Origin: Gemmobacter megaterium
GTDB taxonomy: Bacteria; Pseudomonadota; Alphaproteobacteria; Rhodobacterales; Rhodobacteraceae
Assembly (NCBI RefSeq): GCF_900156815.1
Contig: NZ_FTOT01000002.1
Location: 62,001 to 126,000 of the forward strand
DNA length: 64,000 nt
Reading direction: 5' to 3'
The translations under genes and the position numbers were made by a program. The notes under the pieces were generated by a model. That model ran no database searches and was not told the DNA's origin. It was given only the letters and a program-made list of their open reading frames with translations. Every line of letters begins with the position of its first letter. Within the stretch, counting starts at the first letter, position 1. This document shows positions 32,910-40,418 of this stretch, one piece after another.

Positions 32910-34139
32910 TTAGGCGGACAACTCGGCACGATTTAGCGCACATTGCGCCCAGAGCGAATCCATCGCGTGCACCAGACGGTCAATCTGCCCCGAATCATGC
33001 ACGGGCGACGGCGTGAACCGCAGCCGTTCGGTGCCACGCGGCACGGTGGGGAAGTTGATCGGCTGGACATAGATCCCGAAATCCTCCAGCAGCATGTCCG
33101 ACAGCATCTTGCAATGCACCGGGTTCCCGACATGCACCGGCACGATATGGCTGCCATGGTCGATGATCGGCAGGCCCATGCCCTTGAGCCGCATCTTCAG
33201 GATGCGGGCGTGCAACTGCTGGGCATCGCGCAGCTTCTGCCCGTCTTCGGTCTTGAGCAGGCGGATCGAGGCGGCGGCCCCGGCCGCCACCACCGGCGGC
33301 AGCGATGTGGTGAAGATGAAGCCCGGCGCATAGCTGCGGATCGCATCCACCATGCGGGCCGATGCCGCGATATAGCCACCGAACACCCCGAACGCCTTGC
33401 CAAGCGTTGCATTGATGATGTCGATCCGATGCATCTGGCCATCGCGTTCGGCCACCCCGGCGCCACGCGGGCCATACATGCCGACGGCGTGCACCTCGTC
33501 CAGATAGGTCAGGGCGCCCACCTCTTCGGCCAGATCGCAGATTTCGCGGATCGGGCCAAAATCGCCATCCATCGAATAGATCGATTCAAAGGCGATCAGC
33601 TTGGGCGCGGCCGGATCATCCGCCGCAATCAGCTCGCGCAGATGGGCCACGTCGTTGTGGCGGAAGATGCGCTTGGGGCCATTGCCGCGCCGCACACCCT
33701 CGATCATCGAGGCATGGTTCAGCGCGTCGGAATAGATGATCAGCCCCGGAAACAGCAACCGCAAGGTGCTGAGCGTGGCATCATTGGCAATATAGGCCGA
33801 GGAAAAGACCAGCGCGGCCTCCTTGGCGTGCAAATCGGCAATCTCGGCCTCCAGCCGTTTGTGATAGACGGTCGTGCCAGAGATGTTGCGCGTGCCGCCC
33901 GATCCGGCGCCGGTGGCATCCAGCGCCTCGTGCATCGCGGCCAGAACCGTGGGGTTCTGGCCCATGCCCAGGTAATCGTTGCCGCACCACACGGTGATAT
34001 CCTGCTCCGATCCGTCCGGCTTGCGCCAGACGGCATGGGGGAAATGGCCCTTGCGACGCTCGATGTCGATGAAGGTGCGATAACGGCCTTCGTCGTGCAG
34101 CCGTTGCAGGGCGGCATCCAGCTGGGCGTCGTAGGTCAT
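32910..34139 (-). CDS. hemA: 5-aminolevulinate synthase
   Basis: A 409-residue PLP-dependent alpha-oxoamine synthase, the C4 (Shemin) enzyme condensing glycine and succinyl-CoA to 5-aminolevulinate. The PLP lysine is Lys248 in [13 protein letters not shown]. Other landmarks are [13 protein letters not shown] (about 78-90) and the Asp-His of YLDEVHAVG (about 212-220). The start [12 protein letters not shown] matches the 407-409-residue Rhodobacter enzymes. Upstream lies an FNR-like site and a -10-like hexamer in the class II arrangement. As the first committed step of tetrapyrrole synthesis, it is a natural target for oxygen control. Confidence 0.95.
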   Translation of the reverse strand: MTYDAQLDAALQRLHDEGRYRTFIDIERRKGHFPHAVWRKPDGSEQDITVWCGNDYLGMGQNPTVLAAMHEALDATGAGSGGTRNISGTTVYHKRLEAEIADLHAKEAALVFSSAYIANDATLSTLRLLFPGLIIYSDALNHASMIEGVRRGNGPKRIFRHNDVAHLRELIAADDPAAPKLIAFESIYSMDGDFGPIREICDLAEEVGALTYLDEVHAVGMYGPRGAGVAERDGQMHRIDIINATLGKAFGVFGGYIAASARMVDAIRSYAPGFIFTTSLPPVVAAGAAASIRLLKTEDGQKLRDAQQLHARILKMRLKGMGLPIIDHGSHIVPVHVGNPVHCKMLSDMLLEDFGIYVQPINFPTVPRGTERLRFTPSPVHDSGQIDRLVHAMDSLWAQCALNRAELSA

Positions 34140-34173
34140 CGGTGGTCTCCCGTGGCTTCCAGTGCTGCGGGTA

Positions 34174-34215
34174 TGGCTACCGCGCGGCGGGGGCTTCGGC
34201 TTTGACATGCGTCAA
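34174..34215 (-). promoter_or_regulatory. FNR/FnrL-like site and promoter of hemA
   Basis: TTGAC-N4-GTCAA (34202-34215), a near-consensus FNR box (TTGAT-N4-ATCAA), is centred at 34208.5. On the minus strand TAGCCA (34174-34179) falls where the -10 hexamer would be if the site is at -41.5, the class II activation position (predicted start point about 34167, 28 bp before the ATG). R. sphaeroides hemA is known to be FnrL-regulated; here the binding is inferred from sequence. Confidence 0.6.
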
Positions 34216-34312
34216 TAAAAGATGCACGGGAAGGGGGCAATTTGCCGCTACCCTGCACTTTTCCCCGGCAACCGGGGACATTCGCAGCCGCGCGAACCAT
34301 GCCAAAAGCTGC

Positions 34313-34627
34313 TCAGCTTGACAACTTCATAAGCGTCAGCCCCGACAGGATAAGGCCCGCAGCGATCAACCGCGGCGCCGTCGCCGGTTCCCCCAGCGCG
34401 ATGATCCCCACGGCAAAGGCGCCAAGTGCGCCGATGCCAGTCCAGATCGCATAGGCAGTGCCCAGGGGCAGAACCCGCATCGAGGCAGACAGCAAGGCAA
34501 AGCTGGCGATCATCGTTACAAGGGTGATCAGCGATGGAACCAGCCGGGTAAATCCGTGCGATTGCTTCATCGCAAAGGCCCAGACAACCTCCAGCAGACC
34601 TGCAAGACCAAGAAAGACCCAAGCCAT
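34313..34627 (-). CDS. gdx: Guanidinium exporter of the small multidrug resistance family (Gdx/SugE)
   Basis: This 104-residue protein has four transmembrane helices. It contains the SMR Glu in GLLEVVWAFAMKQS (about residue 13) and the WTGIGALGAFAVG helix 3. The Gdx/SugE subtype is supported by the guanidine-II riboswitch in its leader. Gdx proteins export guanidinium by proton antiport as antiparallel dimers. The ATG at 34627 is preferred because CGGAG lies 8 nt upstream; a GTG three codons earlier is an alternative. Confidence 0.9.
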   Translation of the reverse strand: MAWVFLGLAGLLEVVWAFAMKQSHGFTRLVPSLITLVTMIASFALLSASMRVLPLGTAYAIWTGIGALGAFAVGIIALGEPATAPRLIAAGLILSGLTLMKLSS

Positions 34628-34645
34628 GGACGACACTCCGAAAAG

Positions 34646-34689
34646 CGGGTCGTCCCGAACAGCCCCGATACGGGTGAGGTCGTCCTCAC
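34646..34689 (-). ncRNA. Guanidine-II (mini-ykkC) riboswitch
   Basis: The minus-strand leader of the exporter gene contains two hairpins with ACGA tetraloops, the diagnostic pattern of the guanidine-II class. Hairpin 1 has GTGAGG/CCTCAC arms (34674-34689); hairpin 2 has CGGG/CCCG arms (34646-34657); a 16-nt linker separates them. The ribosome site (34636-34640) follows hairpin 2, consistent with control of translation by loop-loop contact when guanidine binds. The -35 TTGATT (34727-34732) and -10 TAAATA (34704-34709), 17 bp apart, lie just upstream. Confidence 0.85.
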
Positions 34690-34703
34690 TGGCAGGCGCA
34701 ATC

Positions 34704-34732
34704 TATTTAGTGCCGATCGCCCTGGAAATCAA
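34704..34732 (-). promoter_or_regulatory. Promoter of the riboswitch-gdx transcript
   Basis: TTGATT (34727-34732) and TAAATA (34704-34709) with a 17-bp spacer. A start point near 34697 would place hairpin 1 of the riboswitch about 8 nt into the transcript. Confidence 0.6.
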
Positions 34733-34736
34733 GGGA

Positions 34737-35135
34737 TCAGCGCGCCGGGGCCACCTCCAGCACGACAACGCAGTCGGGGCCCTTGGCCTTGGCCGCGTTG
34801 CAGGTGGCCATCGCATCGGCGCGGGCGGTTTCGGCATTTGGCAGATCGGAAATCGCCGTGGCCGAGGCGACCGGCTGGCCAGCGCGGATGAACCCTTCGC
34901 CCGGCGCGACGGCAATCGCAGTGTGGCGGCCCGGACGGGTGACGAACAGCGACAAGGCCTGTTCATTGGTCGACACCAGACGCAGGGTGCCCAGTTCTTC
35001 CTCTGTCAGGAAAGGATGCACATGCAGCGTGACCTGCTGCTGGCCAAGGCGCGTCACCTCGGTCGTCACCTGTTGCGCGGCAAGCGGGGTTGCCAGAACC
35101 GCCAGACCAAGACCCATCGTCGCAAAACGTATCAT
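34737..35135 (-). CDS. Small secreted protein, unknown function
   Basis: A 132-residue protein with a Sec signal (MIRFATMGLGLAVLATPLAA, cleavage near residue 20). The mature part includes VTTEVTRLGQQQVTLHVHPFLTEEELGTLR-like sequence and a C-terminal NAETARADAMATCNAAKAKG with two cysteines, probably a disulfide. Rhodobacteraceae relatives are uncharacterised. The start was chosen because GGAG lies 6 nt upstream of this ATG; one five codons earlier is less likely. It is divergent from the M20 peptidase and precedes the gdx promoter. Confidence 0.6.
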   Translation of the reverse strand: MIRFATMGLGLAVLATPLAAQQVTTEVTRLGQQQVTLHVHPFLTEEELGTLRLVSTNEQALSLFVTRPGRHTAIAVAPGEGFIRAGQPVASATAISDLPNAETARADAMATCNAAKAKGPDCVVVLEVAPAR

Positions 35136-35263
35136 CTTCCGCTCCACCATTCACCGGAATACCGGGAGCCAATACACGCTGGCGCACGCCATGGACAGTC
35201 CCCCACGCGGGGGCTAGCGTGGAGTTGATGCGGCCAGACCGCGCCACGACAGGAGTTTCCCGC

Positions 35264-36643
35264 ATGAGCCTGCAACCCGTCCTTGACCGGATCGACGCCG
35301 ATCTGCCCGCCGCGCTGGAGCGGCTGATGGATTTGCTGCGCATCCCGTCGATTTCCACCGATCCGGCCTTCAAGGGCGATTGCGACCGGGCGGCGGACTG
35401 GATGGTCGCCGATCTGGCCTCGATGGGGTTTGATGCCCGCAAATGCCCGACACCGGGCCATCCGATGGTGGTCGCGCATCACAAGGGACCAGAGGGCACG
35501 CCCAACCTGCTGTTCTACGGCCATTATGACGTGCAGCCGGTGGACCCGCTGAACCTGTGGCACCGCGACCCCTTCGACCCCGAAGTGCAAGAGGAAAACG
35601 GCCAGCGCGTGATCCGTGGCCGTGGCGCCTCGGATGACAAGGGTCAGTTGATGACCTTTGTCGAGGCGTTCCGCGCCTGGATCGCCGTGCATGGCGCCCT
35701 GCCCTGTTCGATCACCGTATTTCTGGAAGGCGAAGAGGAATCCGGCTCGCCCTCGCTCATCCCGTTCATGCGCGACAATGCCGAGGAATTGCGCTGCGAT
35801 CTGGCGGTGATCTGCGACACCGGGCTGTTCGACAGCCGGGTGCCCGCCATCACCACCATGCTGCGCGGCCTGCTGGGCGAGGAATTCACCATCCGCGGCC
35901 CCAACAAGGATTTGCATTCGGGCAGCTTTGGCGGCGCGGCCATCAACCCGCTGCGCGTGATGGCCAAGGCGCTCGCCTCGTTGCATGACGAAACCGGGCG
36001 CATCACTGTTCAGGGCTTTTATGACGACGTGCCCGAATTGCCGGACGATCTGCGCGCGCAATGGCAAGGGCTGGCCTTTGACCACGAGAAATTCCTGGGC
36101 GATGTCGGCCTGTCGCTGCCTGCCGGTGAACAGGATCGCACGCCGCTGGAAATGCTGTGGTCGCGCCCGACCTGCGAAATCAACGGCATGTGGGGCGGCT
36201 ATACCGGCGCGGGCTTCAAGACCGTCCTGCCGTCCGAGGCCCATGCCAAGGTCAGCTTCCGCCTTGTCGGCCAGCAGGATCCCTTCAAGCTGCGCGAGGC
36301 GTTCCGCGACCATATCCGCGCCCATATCCCGGCCGATTGCACGGTGGACTTCCACGGCCACGGCGCGGCGCCCGCATCGGTCATGCCGGTCGATGACGCG
36401 GCCTTTGAACAATCCCGCGCCGCGCTGACCGAGGAATGGGGCATCCCGGCGGCCTATATCGGCTGTGGCGGGTCGATCCCCATCGCGGGCTATTTCCGCG
36501 ACATTCTGGGCATGAACGCCATGCTGATCGGCTTTGGCAAGGATGACGACCAGATCCATTCACCGAATGAAAAGTACGATCTGGACTGTTTCCACAAGGG
36601 GATCCGCAGCTGGGCGCGGATTCTGGCGCGGGTCACGGCCTGA
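35264..36643 (+). CDS. M20-family dipeptidase/amidohydrolase
   Basis: A 459-residue zinc peptidase of the M20 family (carboxypeptidase G2 / beta-alanine dipeptidase type). Metal-binding elements: YGHYDVQPVDP (His-x-Asp, about residue 86), GRGASDDKGQ (Asp), and EGEEESGSPS (the Glu-Glu pair, about 158-159). A lid/dimerisation domain (about 200-330) starts near EFTIRGPNKDLHSGSFGG. ACAGGAG precedes the start. The substrate is unknown. A perfect 8-bp inverted repeat (36672-36692) separates it from the next gene, without a T-run. Confidence 0.87.
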   Translation: MSLQPVLDRIDADLPAALERLMDLLRIPSISTDPAFKGDCDRAADWMVADLASMGFDARKCPTPGHPMVVAHHKGPEGTPNLLFYGHYDVQPVDPLNLWHRDPFDPEVQEENGQRVIRGRGASDDKGQLMTFVEAFRAWIAVHGALPCSITVFLEGEEESGSPSLIPFMRDNAEELRCDLAVICDTGLFDSRVPAITTMLRGLLGEEFTIRGPNKDLHSGSFGGAAINPLRVMAKALASLHDETGRITVQGFYDDVPELPDDLRAQWQGLAFDHEKFLGDVGLSLPAGEQDRTPLEMLWSRPTCEINGMWGGYTGAGFKTVLPSEAHAKVSFRLVGQQDPFKLREAFRDHIRAHIPADCTVDFHGHGAAPASVMPVDDAAFEQSRAALTEEWGIPAAYIGCGGSIPIAGYFRDILGMNAMLIGFGKDDDQIHSPNEKYDLDCFHKGIRSWARILARVTA

Positions 36644-36706
36644 GCCCCTTGCGCGGGCGGGCCTCCTCGGCTACGGCGGCTCCCCCGCCGTATCAAGAGG
36701 TCTGCC

Positions 36707-37930
36707 ATGCCCGCGCCCACGCTTGCCGTCGATTTCGGCACCTCGAACACCGCTGTCGCCATTCTGGAGAACGGCACCATCCGGCGGTTGGAGATCGAAC
36801 GGGGGGCAGACACCTTGCCGACGGCCGTATTCTTTCCCTTGCGTGGCGAGATGCGCATCGGCTCTGACGCCGCGCGCGCGCTGATCGAAGGGGCCGAAGG
36901 GCGCTATATGCGCGCGTTGAAAAGCGTGCTTGGCACGGCGCTGTTCCACGAACCGCGCCTCATCGCCGGGCGCCGCCGGACGCTGGCCGATATTGTCACG
37001 GCATTTCTGGTGGCGCTGAAGGCGCGGGCCGAGGCACAGACCGGCCACCGCTTTACCCGTGTCCTGTCGGGACGGCCCGTGCATTTCCACACGAATGCCC
37101 CCGACCGCGACCAACAGGCCGAAGCTGATCTGCGCGGATGCTATCATGCCGCCGGGTTCGACACGGTGGAGTTCCTGTTCGAACCCGAAGCCGCCGCCAT
37201 CTCCAGCCGCAACACCCAAGGATTGGGCCTGATCGTCGACATCGGCGGCGGCACATCGGATTTCACGGTGTTCCGCAGTGGCGCAAGGATGGAGATTCTG
37301 GCCAGCCACGGCATCCGACTGGGCGGGACGGATTTCGACCATGCGGTCTCGATGCATCATGCCATGCCGCTGCTGGGCCTTGGCGGGCAGTTGCGCCGCA
37401 CCTTTGGCGAAGGGCTGCTGCCGGTACCGCGCGGGATTTACGTCGATCTGTCAACCTGGGCGATGATCCCTTTCCTCTACAGCCGCGATACCGAACGGCT
37501 GGTCGAGGACATGATGAAACACGCAGTCGATGTTCCGGCCATGGCACGGCTGGCCAGCGTGATCACCGATCAGCTTGGCCACGATCTGGCCTTTGCGGTC
37601 GAGGCGGGCAAGATCGCCGCGAACGAGGGGCATCGGGACGCCACCATCGACATGTCGATGATCGCACCGGGCCTGACGGCACCCATTTCCCCGGCCGGGC
37701 TGACCACTGCCCTGACCGAAAGCCGCCTGCCGCTGGGCACGGCCATCCGCCAGACCCTGTTCGCCGCTGGCACAGACCCCGAGGCGGTGCAGACCATCGT
37801 CCTCGTCGGCGGCTCCAGCCTGCTCTCGCTGGTCCAGCACGAGGCTCGGGCCGCCTGCCCCGCGGCGCACCTGCACCGGAGCGAAGTGTTCACGGCGGTA
37901 GTTGACGGGCTGGCACTGGCAACCGCCTGA
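36707..37930 (+). CDS. Hsp70-like actin-fold ATPase (YegD type)
   Basis: The 407 residues correspond to the DnaK nucleotide-binding domain only; there is no substrate-binding domain. Landmarks: phosphate-1 loop VDFGTSNTAVAI (residues 8-19), phosphate-2 DIGGGTSDFTV (about 175-185), GGTDFD, and adenosine motif VLVGGSSLLS (about 366-375). Such orphan Hsp70 paralogues (YegD/HscC-like) are of uncertain function. It is 63 bp after the M20 peptidase gene and convergent with rpmG. Confidence 0.83.
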   Translation: MPAPTLAVDFGTSNTAVAILENGTIRRLEIERGADTLPTAVFFPLRGEMRIGSDAARALIEGAEGRYMRALKSVLGTALFHEPRLIAGRRRTLADIVTAFLVALKARAEAQTGHRFTRVLSGRPVHFHTNAPDRDQQAEADLRGCYHAAGFDTVEFLFEPEAAAISSRNTQGLGLIVDIGGGTSDFTVFRSGARMEILASHGIRLGGTDFDHAVSMHHAMPLLGLGGQLRRTFGEGLLPVPRGIYVDLSTWAMIPFLYSRDTERLVEDMMKHAVDVPAMARLASVITDQLGHDLAFAVEAGKIAANEGHRDATIDMSMIAPGLTAPISPAGLTTALTESRLPLGTAIRQTLFAAGTDPEAVQTIVLVGGSSLLSLVQHEARAACPAAHLHRSEVFTAVVDGLALATA

Positions 37931-37935
37931 CATGC

Positions 37936-37958
37936 AAAAAGCCGCCCCGAGGGGCGGC
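37936..37958 (-). terminator. Rho-independent terminator of rpmG
   Basis: On the minus strand a GC stem (GCCGCCCC/GGGGCGGC, 37941-37958, 2-nt loop) is followed directly by five T's (37936-37940). It lies 29 bp after the rpmG stop. The plus strand has no T-run after the stem, so it serves rpmG mainly. Confidence 0.85.
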
Positions 37959-37986
37959 CCTGCATAGGATCAATCAGGCGGATGCC

Positions 37987-38154
37987 TTACTTGATCTTGC
38001 CTTCCTTGTACTCGACATGCTTGCGCACGACCGGGTCGTATTTGGTGACCGAGAATTTCTCGGTCATGGTGCGGGCGTTCTTCTTGGTCACATAGAAGTG
38101 CCCGGTGCCCGCCGAGGAATTCAGGCGGATCTTGATGGTGGTCGGTTTCGCCAT
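37987..38154 (-). CDS. rpmG: 50S ribosomal protein L33
   Basis: A 55-residue ribosomal protein, beginning [20 protein letters not shown] and ending EYKEGKIK. The internal [10 protein letters not shown] and DPVVRKHV segments identify bacterial L33. It is a zinc-independent (C-minus) version with no cysteine pairs. A strong ribosome site (AGGAGA) precedes the start. It is a single-gene transcript with its own terminator; TTGACT (38250-38255) is a possible -35 hexamer but its -10 is weak. Confidence 0.97.
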   Translation of the reverse strand: MAKPTTIKIRLNSSAGTGHFYVTKKNARTMTEKFSVTKYDPVVRKHVEYKEGKIK

Positions 38155-38271
38155 GGTCTGTCTCCTGCGCGATCTGGGGCAGCGGTCAGTCGCCGACAGG
38201 GCGCGGTCCGCAAAATCTGAGCCCCGCCTTTGCCTTGGTGGCCAGGCAGAGTCAAGCCGGAATATACCGGA

Positions 38272-38928
38272 TCATGCCTTTGGCGCGGGTTTGCCAAGGC
38301 TGGCATGAAGCCCGGCGACCGTGGCGGGTTCCAGGGCAAGCCCTCTGGCAAGTGTGGCAAGAAATTGCGCTTCGGCCGGGCTGTCGCCCTGAATGGTCGT
38401 CACCGCAGCCGAATAGACTTGGGCGCGCGCCACATCCGCCGTATCGCGGGCCAGCGCGACGGGATCGACCGGGGCCATCATCTCGGCCTCGACAAAGGCG
38501 CGCTCCTCGGGCGTGGACTCGCCCAGATGTTCCATGATCACCGCACGCTCGGCATCGGTGATCTGCCCGTCTGCGCGCGCGGCCTGAATCATGGCCCGGA
38601 TCATCAGCCGGGCATTGGTTTCAACGGCATCGGTCGCTGCCGTGGTCCCGGTCATCTGATCGATCATTCCGGTCACATTCGCACTGGCCGCAGCCCCCAT
38701 GCCCCCCAGCGCGCCCAGAACACCGGAAAGCCCGCCAGCCCCGCCAGCGCCTGCGCCGCCCAGCTTGCCCAGCATGGCTTCGGCCTGCGCCGCCAGCCCT
38801 GCGGTCTGCGGATTCTTCTTCAGGGCATCCTGCACCCCGGCCATGCCCCCCATCTGCTTGTATTTGTCAAAGCCTTTGGCGGCGGCAAACCCTGCGGCCA
38901 ATGTGGCAAGCGTGCGGACGAAACTCAT
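38272..38928 (-). CDS. YebE/DUF533-like TerB-fold membrane protein
   Basis: A 218-residue protein. The N terminus (MSFVRTLATLAAGFAAAKGFDKYKQ) has a short hydrophobic segment. A Gly/Ala-rich linker (about residues 52-85) leads to an all-helical TerB-like domain (about 105-215, with MIQAARADGQITDAERAVI), typical of the DUF533 family. E. coli YebE is an inner-membrane stress-responsive protein. The function here is unknown. The start was chosen by family; it follows rnpB by 135 bp. Confidence 0.8.
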   Translation of the reverse strand: MSFVRTLATLAAGFAAAKGFDKYKQMGGMAGVQDALKKNPQTAGLAAQAEAMLGKLGGAGAGGAGGLSGVLGALGGMGAAASANVTGMIDQMTGTTAATDAVETNARLMIRAMIQAARADGQITDAERAVIMEHLGESTPEERAFVEAEMMAPVDPVALARDTADVARAQVYSAAVTTIQGDSPAEAQFLATLARGLALEPATVAGLHASLGKPAPKA

Positions 38929-39063
38929 GATGCGATTCCCTGTCTGCGGCGCCGGGCAACTGCCCGGTCTATTGAAACCATAGCGCAGGATCGACGCGGA
39001 ACCGCGGGGAAAGTTCCCCGGCCGATCCGATCCGGCACAAAACCGCATATGGGAATGACGTCA

Positions 39064-39491
39064 GTTGCGCGGAAGGCCTGTAAGCCGGATTCTGTCCGGG
39101 GGTTGCCCCCTTGGATGACCATTCCTCTGGCCCCGCCGTTACCGGCGGGATCTAGCTGCCAACCCGGACCTCTCGGGCTGAAACATCCCTGCGGCGGTAT
39201 CCCGGACCGAGGCCCTGGACCTGCCCCGCGCGAGGCCCCTATTCGGCATTGCTCCGGGTGGGGCTTGCCGTGCCGTCCCGGTTGCCCGGTCCGCGGTGGG
39301 CTCTTACTCCACCGTTTCACCCTTACCCCGCATGCGGGGCGGTCTCGTTCTCTGTGGCGCTTTCCCTGGGGTTGCCCCCGCCGGGCGTTACCCGGCACCC
39401 TTGCTTCATGGAGTCCGGACTTTCCTCGCATCCGGCGGTTTCCCCTTGCAGGGACTTCGCCGAACACGCGGTCATCCAGCCTTCCGCGCCC
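39064..39491 (-). ncRNA. rnpB: RNase P RNA
   Basis: The catalytic RNA of RNase P, bacterial A type, on the minus strand. The 5' and 3' ends pair in an 11-bp P1 helix (GCGCGGAAGGC at 39479-39489 with GCCTTCCGCGC at about 39067-39077). Conserved core elements include, on the plus strand, AAGCCGGATTCTGTC near the 3' end and the TTACTCCACCGTTTCACCCTTA-type region, split near 39304-39325. About 425 nt long. Ends are approximate. It starts 38 bp downstream of the cysE stop. Confidence 0.93.
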
Positions 39492-39528
39492 GCACTCCCT
39501 ACGCGCGGCGCGCGGCGGCGTCAACGGC

Positions 39529-40338
39529 TCAGGCGCCCTCGCCCAGCCGATGTTCCATGGTCACCGACGGCTGCGCGCAACCGGCTTCGCCGACCACCCG
39601 CGCCGGAACCCCGGCCACCGTCGAACAGGGGGGGACATCGGCAAGCACAACCGATCCCGCCGCAATGCGCGAGCAATGTCCGACATGGATGTTGCCAAGC
39701 ACCTTGGCCCCCGCACCGATCAGCACGCCATCGCCGATCTTCGGATGACGGTCGCCGTCTTCCTTGCCGGTGCCCCCCAAGGTTACCGAATGCAGCATGG
39801 ATACATTGTCCCCGACCACCGCTGTCTCGCCAATGACGATCGAATGGGCATGGTCGATCATCAGCCCCTTCCCGATGCGCGCCGCAGGATGAATATCGAC
39901 GCCAAACGCCTCCGACACACGCATCTGCACGAAATGCGCCATGTCGATCCGCCCGTTCCGCCATAGCCAATGGGCCACACGATAGGCCTGGATCGCCTGA
40001 TAGCCCTTGAAGAACAGGATCGGCTGGATCAGCCGGTGGCAGGCCGGATCACGATCCAGCACCGCCATCATGTCGGCGCGGGCCGCCTGCCCCAACTGAT
40101 CGTCGCTTGCATGGGCCTCGTCGGCGATCTCGCGCAGGATCTGCTCGCTCATCTCGCCCGAAGCCAGCTTGAGCGAGAACCTGTAGGACAAGGCACGTTC
40201 CAGCGTCGGATGATGCAGGATGCTGCCATGGATCAGCCCGCCCAGCAGGGGCTCCTGCCGCACGGCATCTTCGCATTCGCGGCGGATTCGGTCCCAGACG
40301 GGATCCACAGCGGCAAGGCGGTGCAGGGTGTCGGGCAT
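39529..40338 (-). CDS. cysE: Serine O-acetyltransferase
   Basis: A 269-residue enzyme: an N-terminal helical domain (about 1-140, beginning MPDTLHRLAAVDPVWDRI) and a left-handed beta-helix of hexapeptide repeats (about 145-245). Catalytic residues are in DIHPAARIGKGLMIDH (Asp-His) and the later SVTLGGTGKEDGDRHPKIGD loop (Gly-Lys and His). It acetylates serine with acetyl-CoA for cysteine synthesis. It is immediately downstream of the GTA cluster and upstream of rnpB. Confidence 0.94.
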   Translation of the reverse strand: MPDTLHRLAAVDPVWDRIRRECEDAVRQEPLLGGLIHGSILHHPTLERALSYRFSLKLASGEMSEQILREIADEAHASDDQLGQAARADMMAVLDRDPACHRLIQPILFFKGYQAIQAYRVAHWLWRNGRIDMAHFVQMRVSEAFGVDIHPAARIGKGLMIDHAHSIVIGETAVVGDNVSMLHSVTLGGTGKEDGDRHPKIGDGVLIGAGAKVLGNIHVGHCSRIAAGSVVLADVPPCSTVAGVPARVVGEAGCAQPSVTMEHRLGEGA

Positions 40339-40418
40339 GTCGGGCCTCCGTGACAGGCGTTCAGTCTAACAGATAGACCGCATGATCGCCACGGGAAGTG
40401 CCCCGCCGGAATTCCGCC

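Noticed and set aside
35200-35218. Hairpin CCCCC/GGGGG upstream of the M20 peptidase gene
   Set aside because: Only five base pairs, no T-run and no position-specific logic; probably chance in GC-rich DNA.
38257-38270. CCGG-N6-CCGG dyad downstream of the YebE-like gene
   Set aside because: The centre is not symmetrical, and CCGG pairs are frequent at this GC content.
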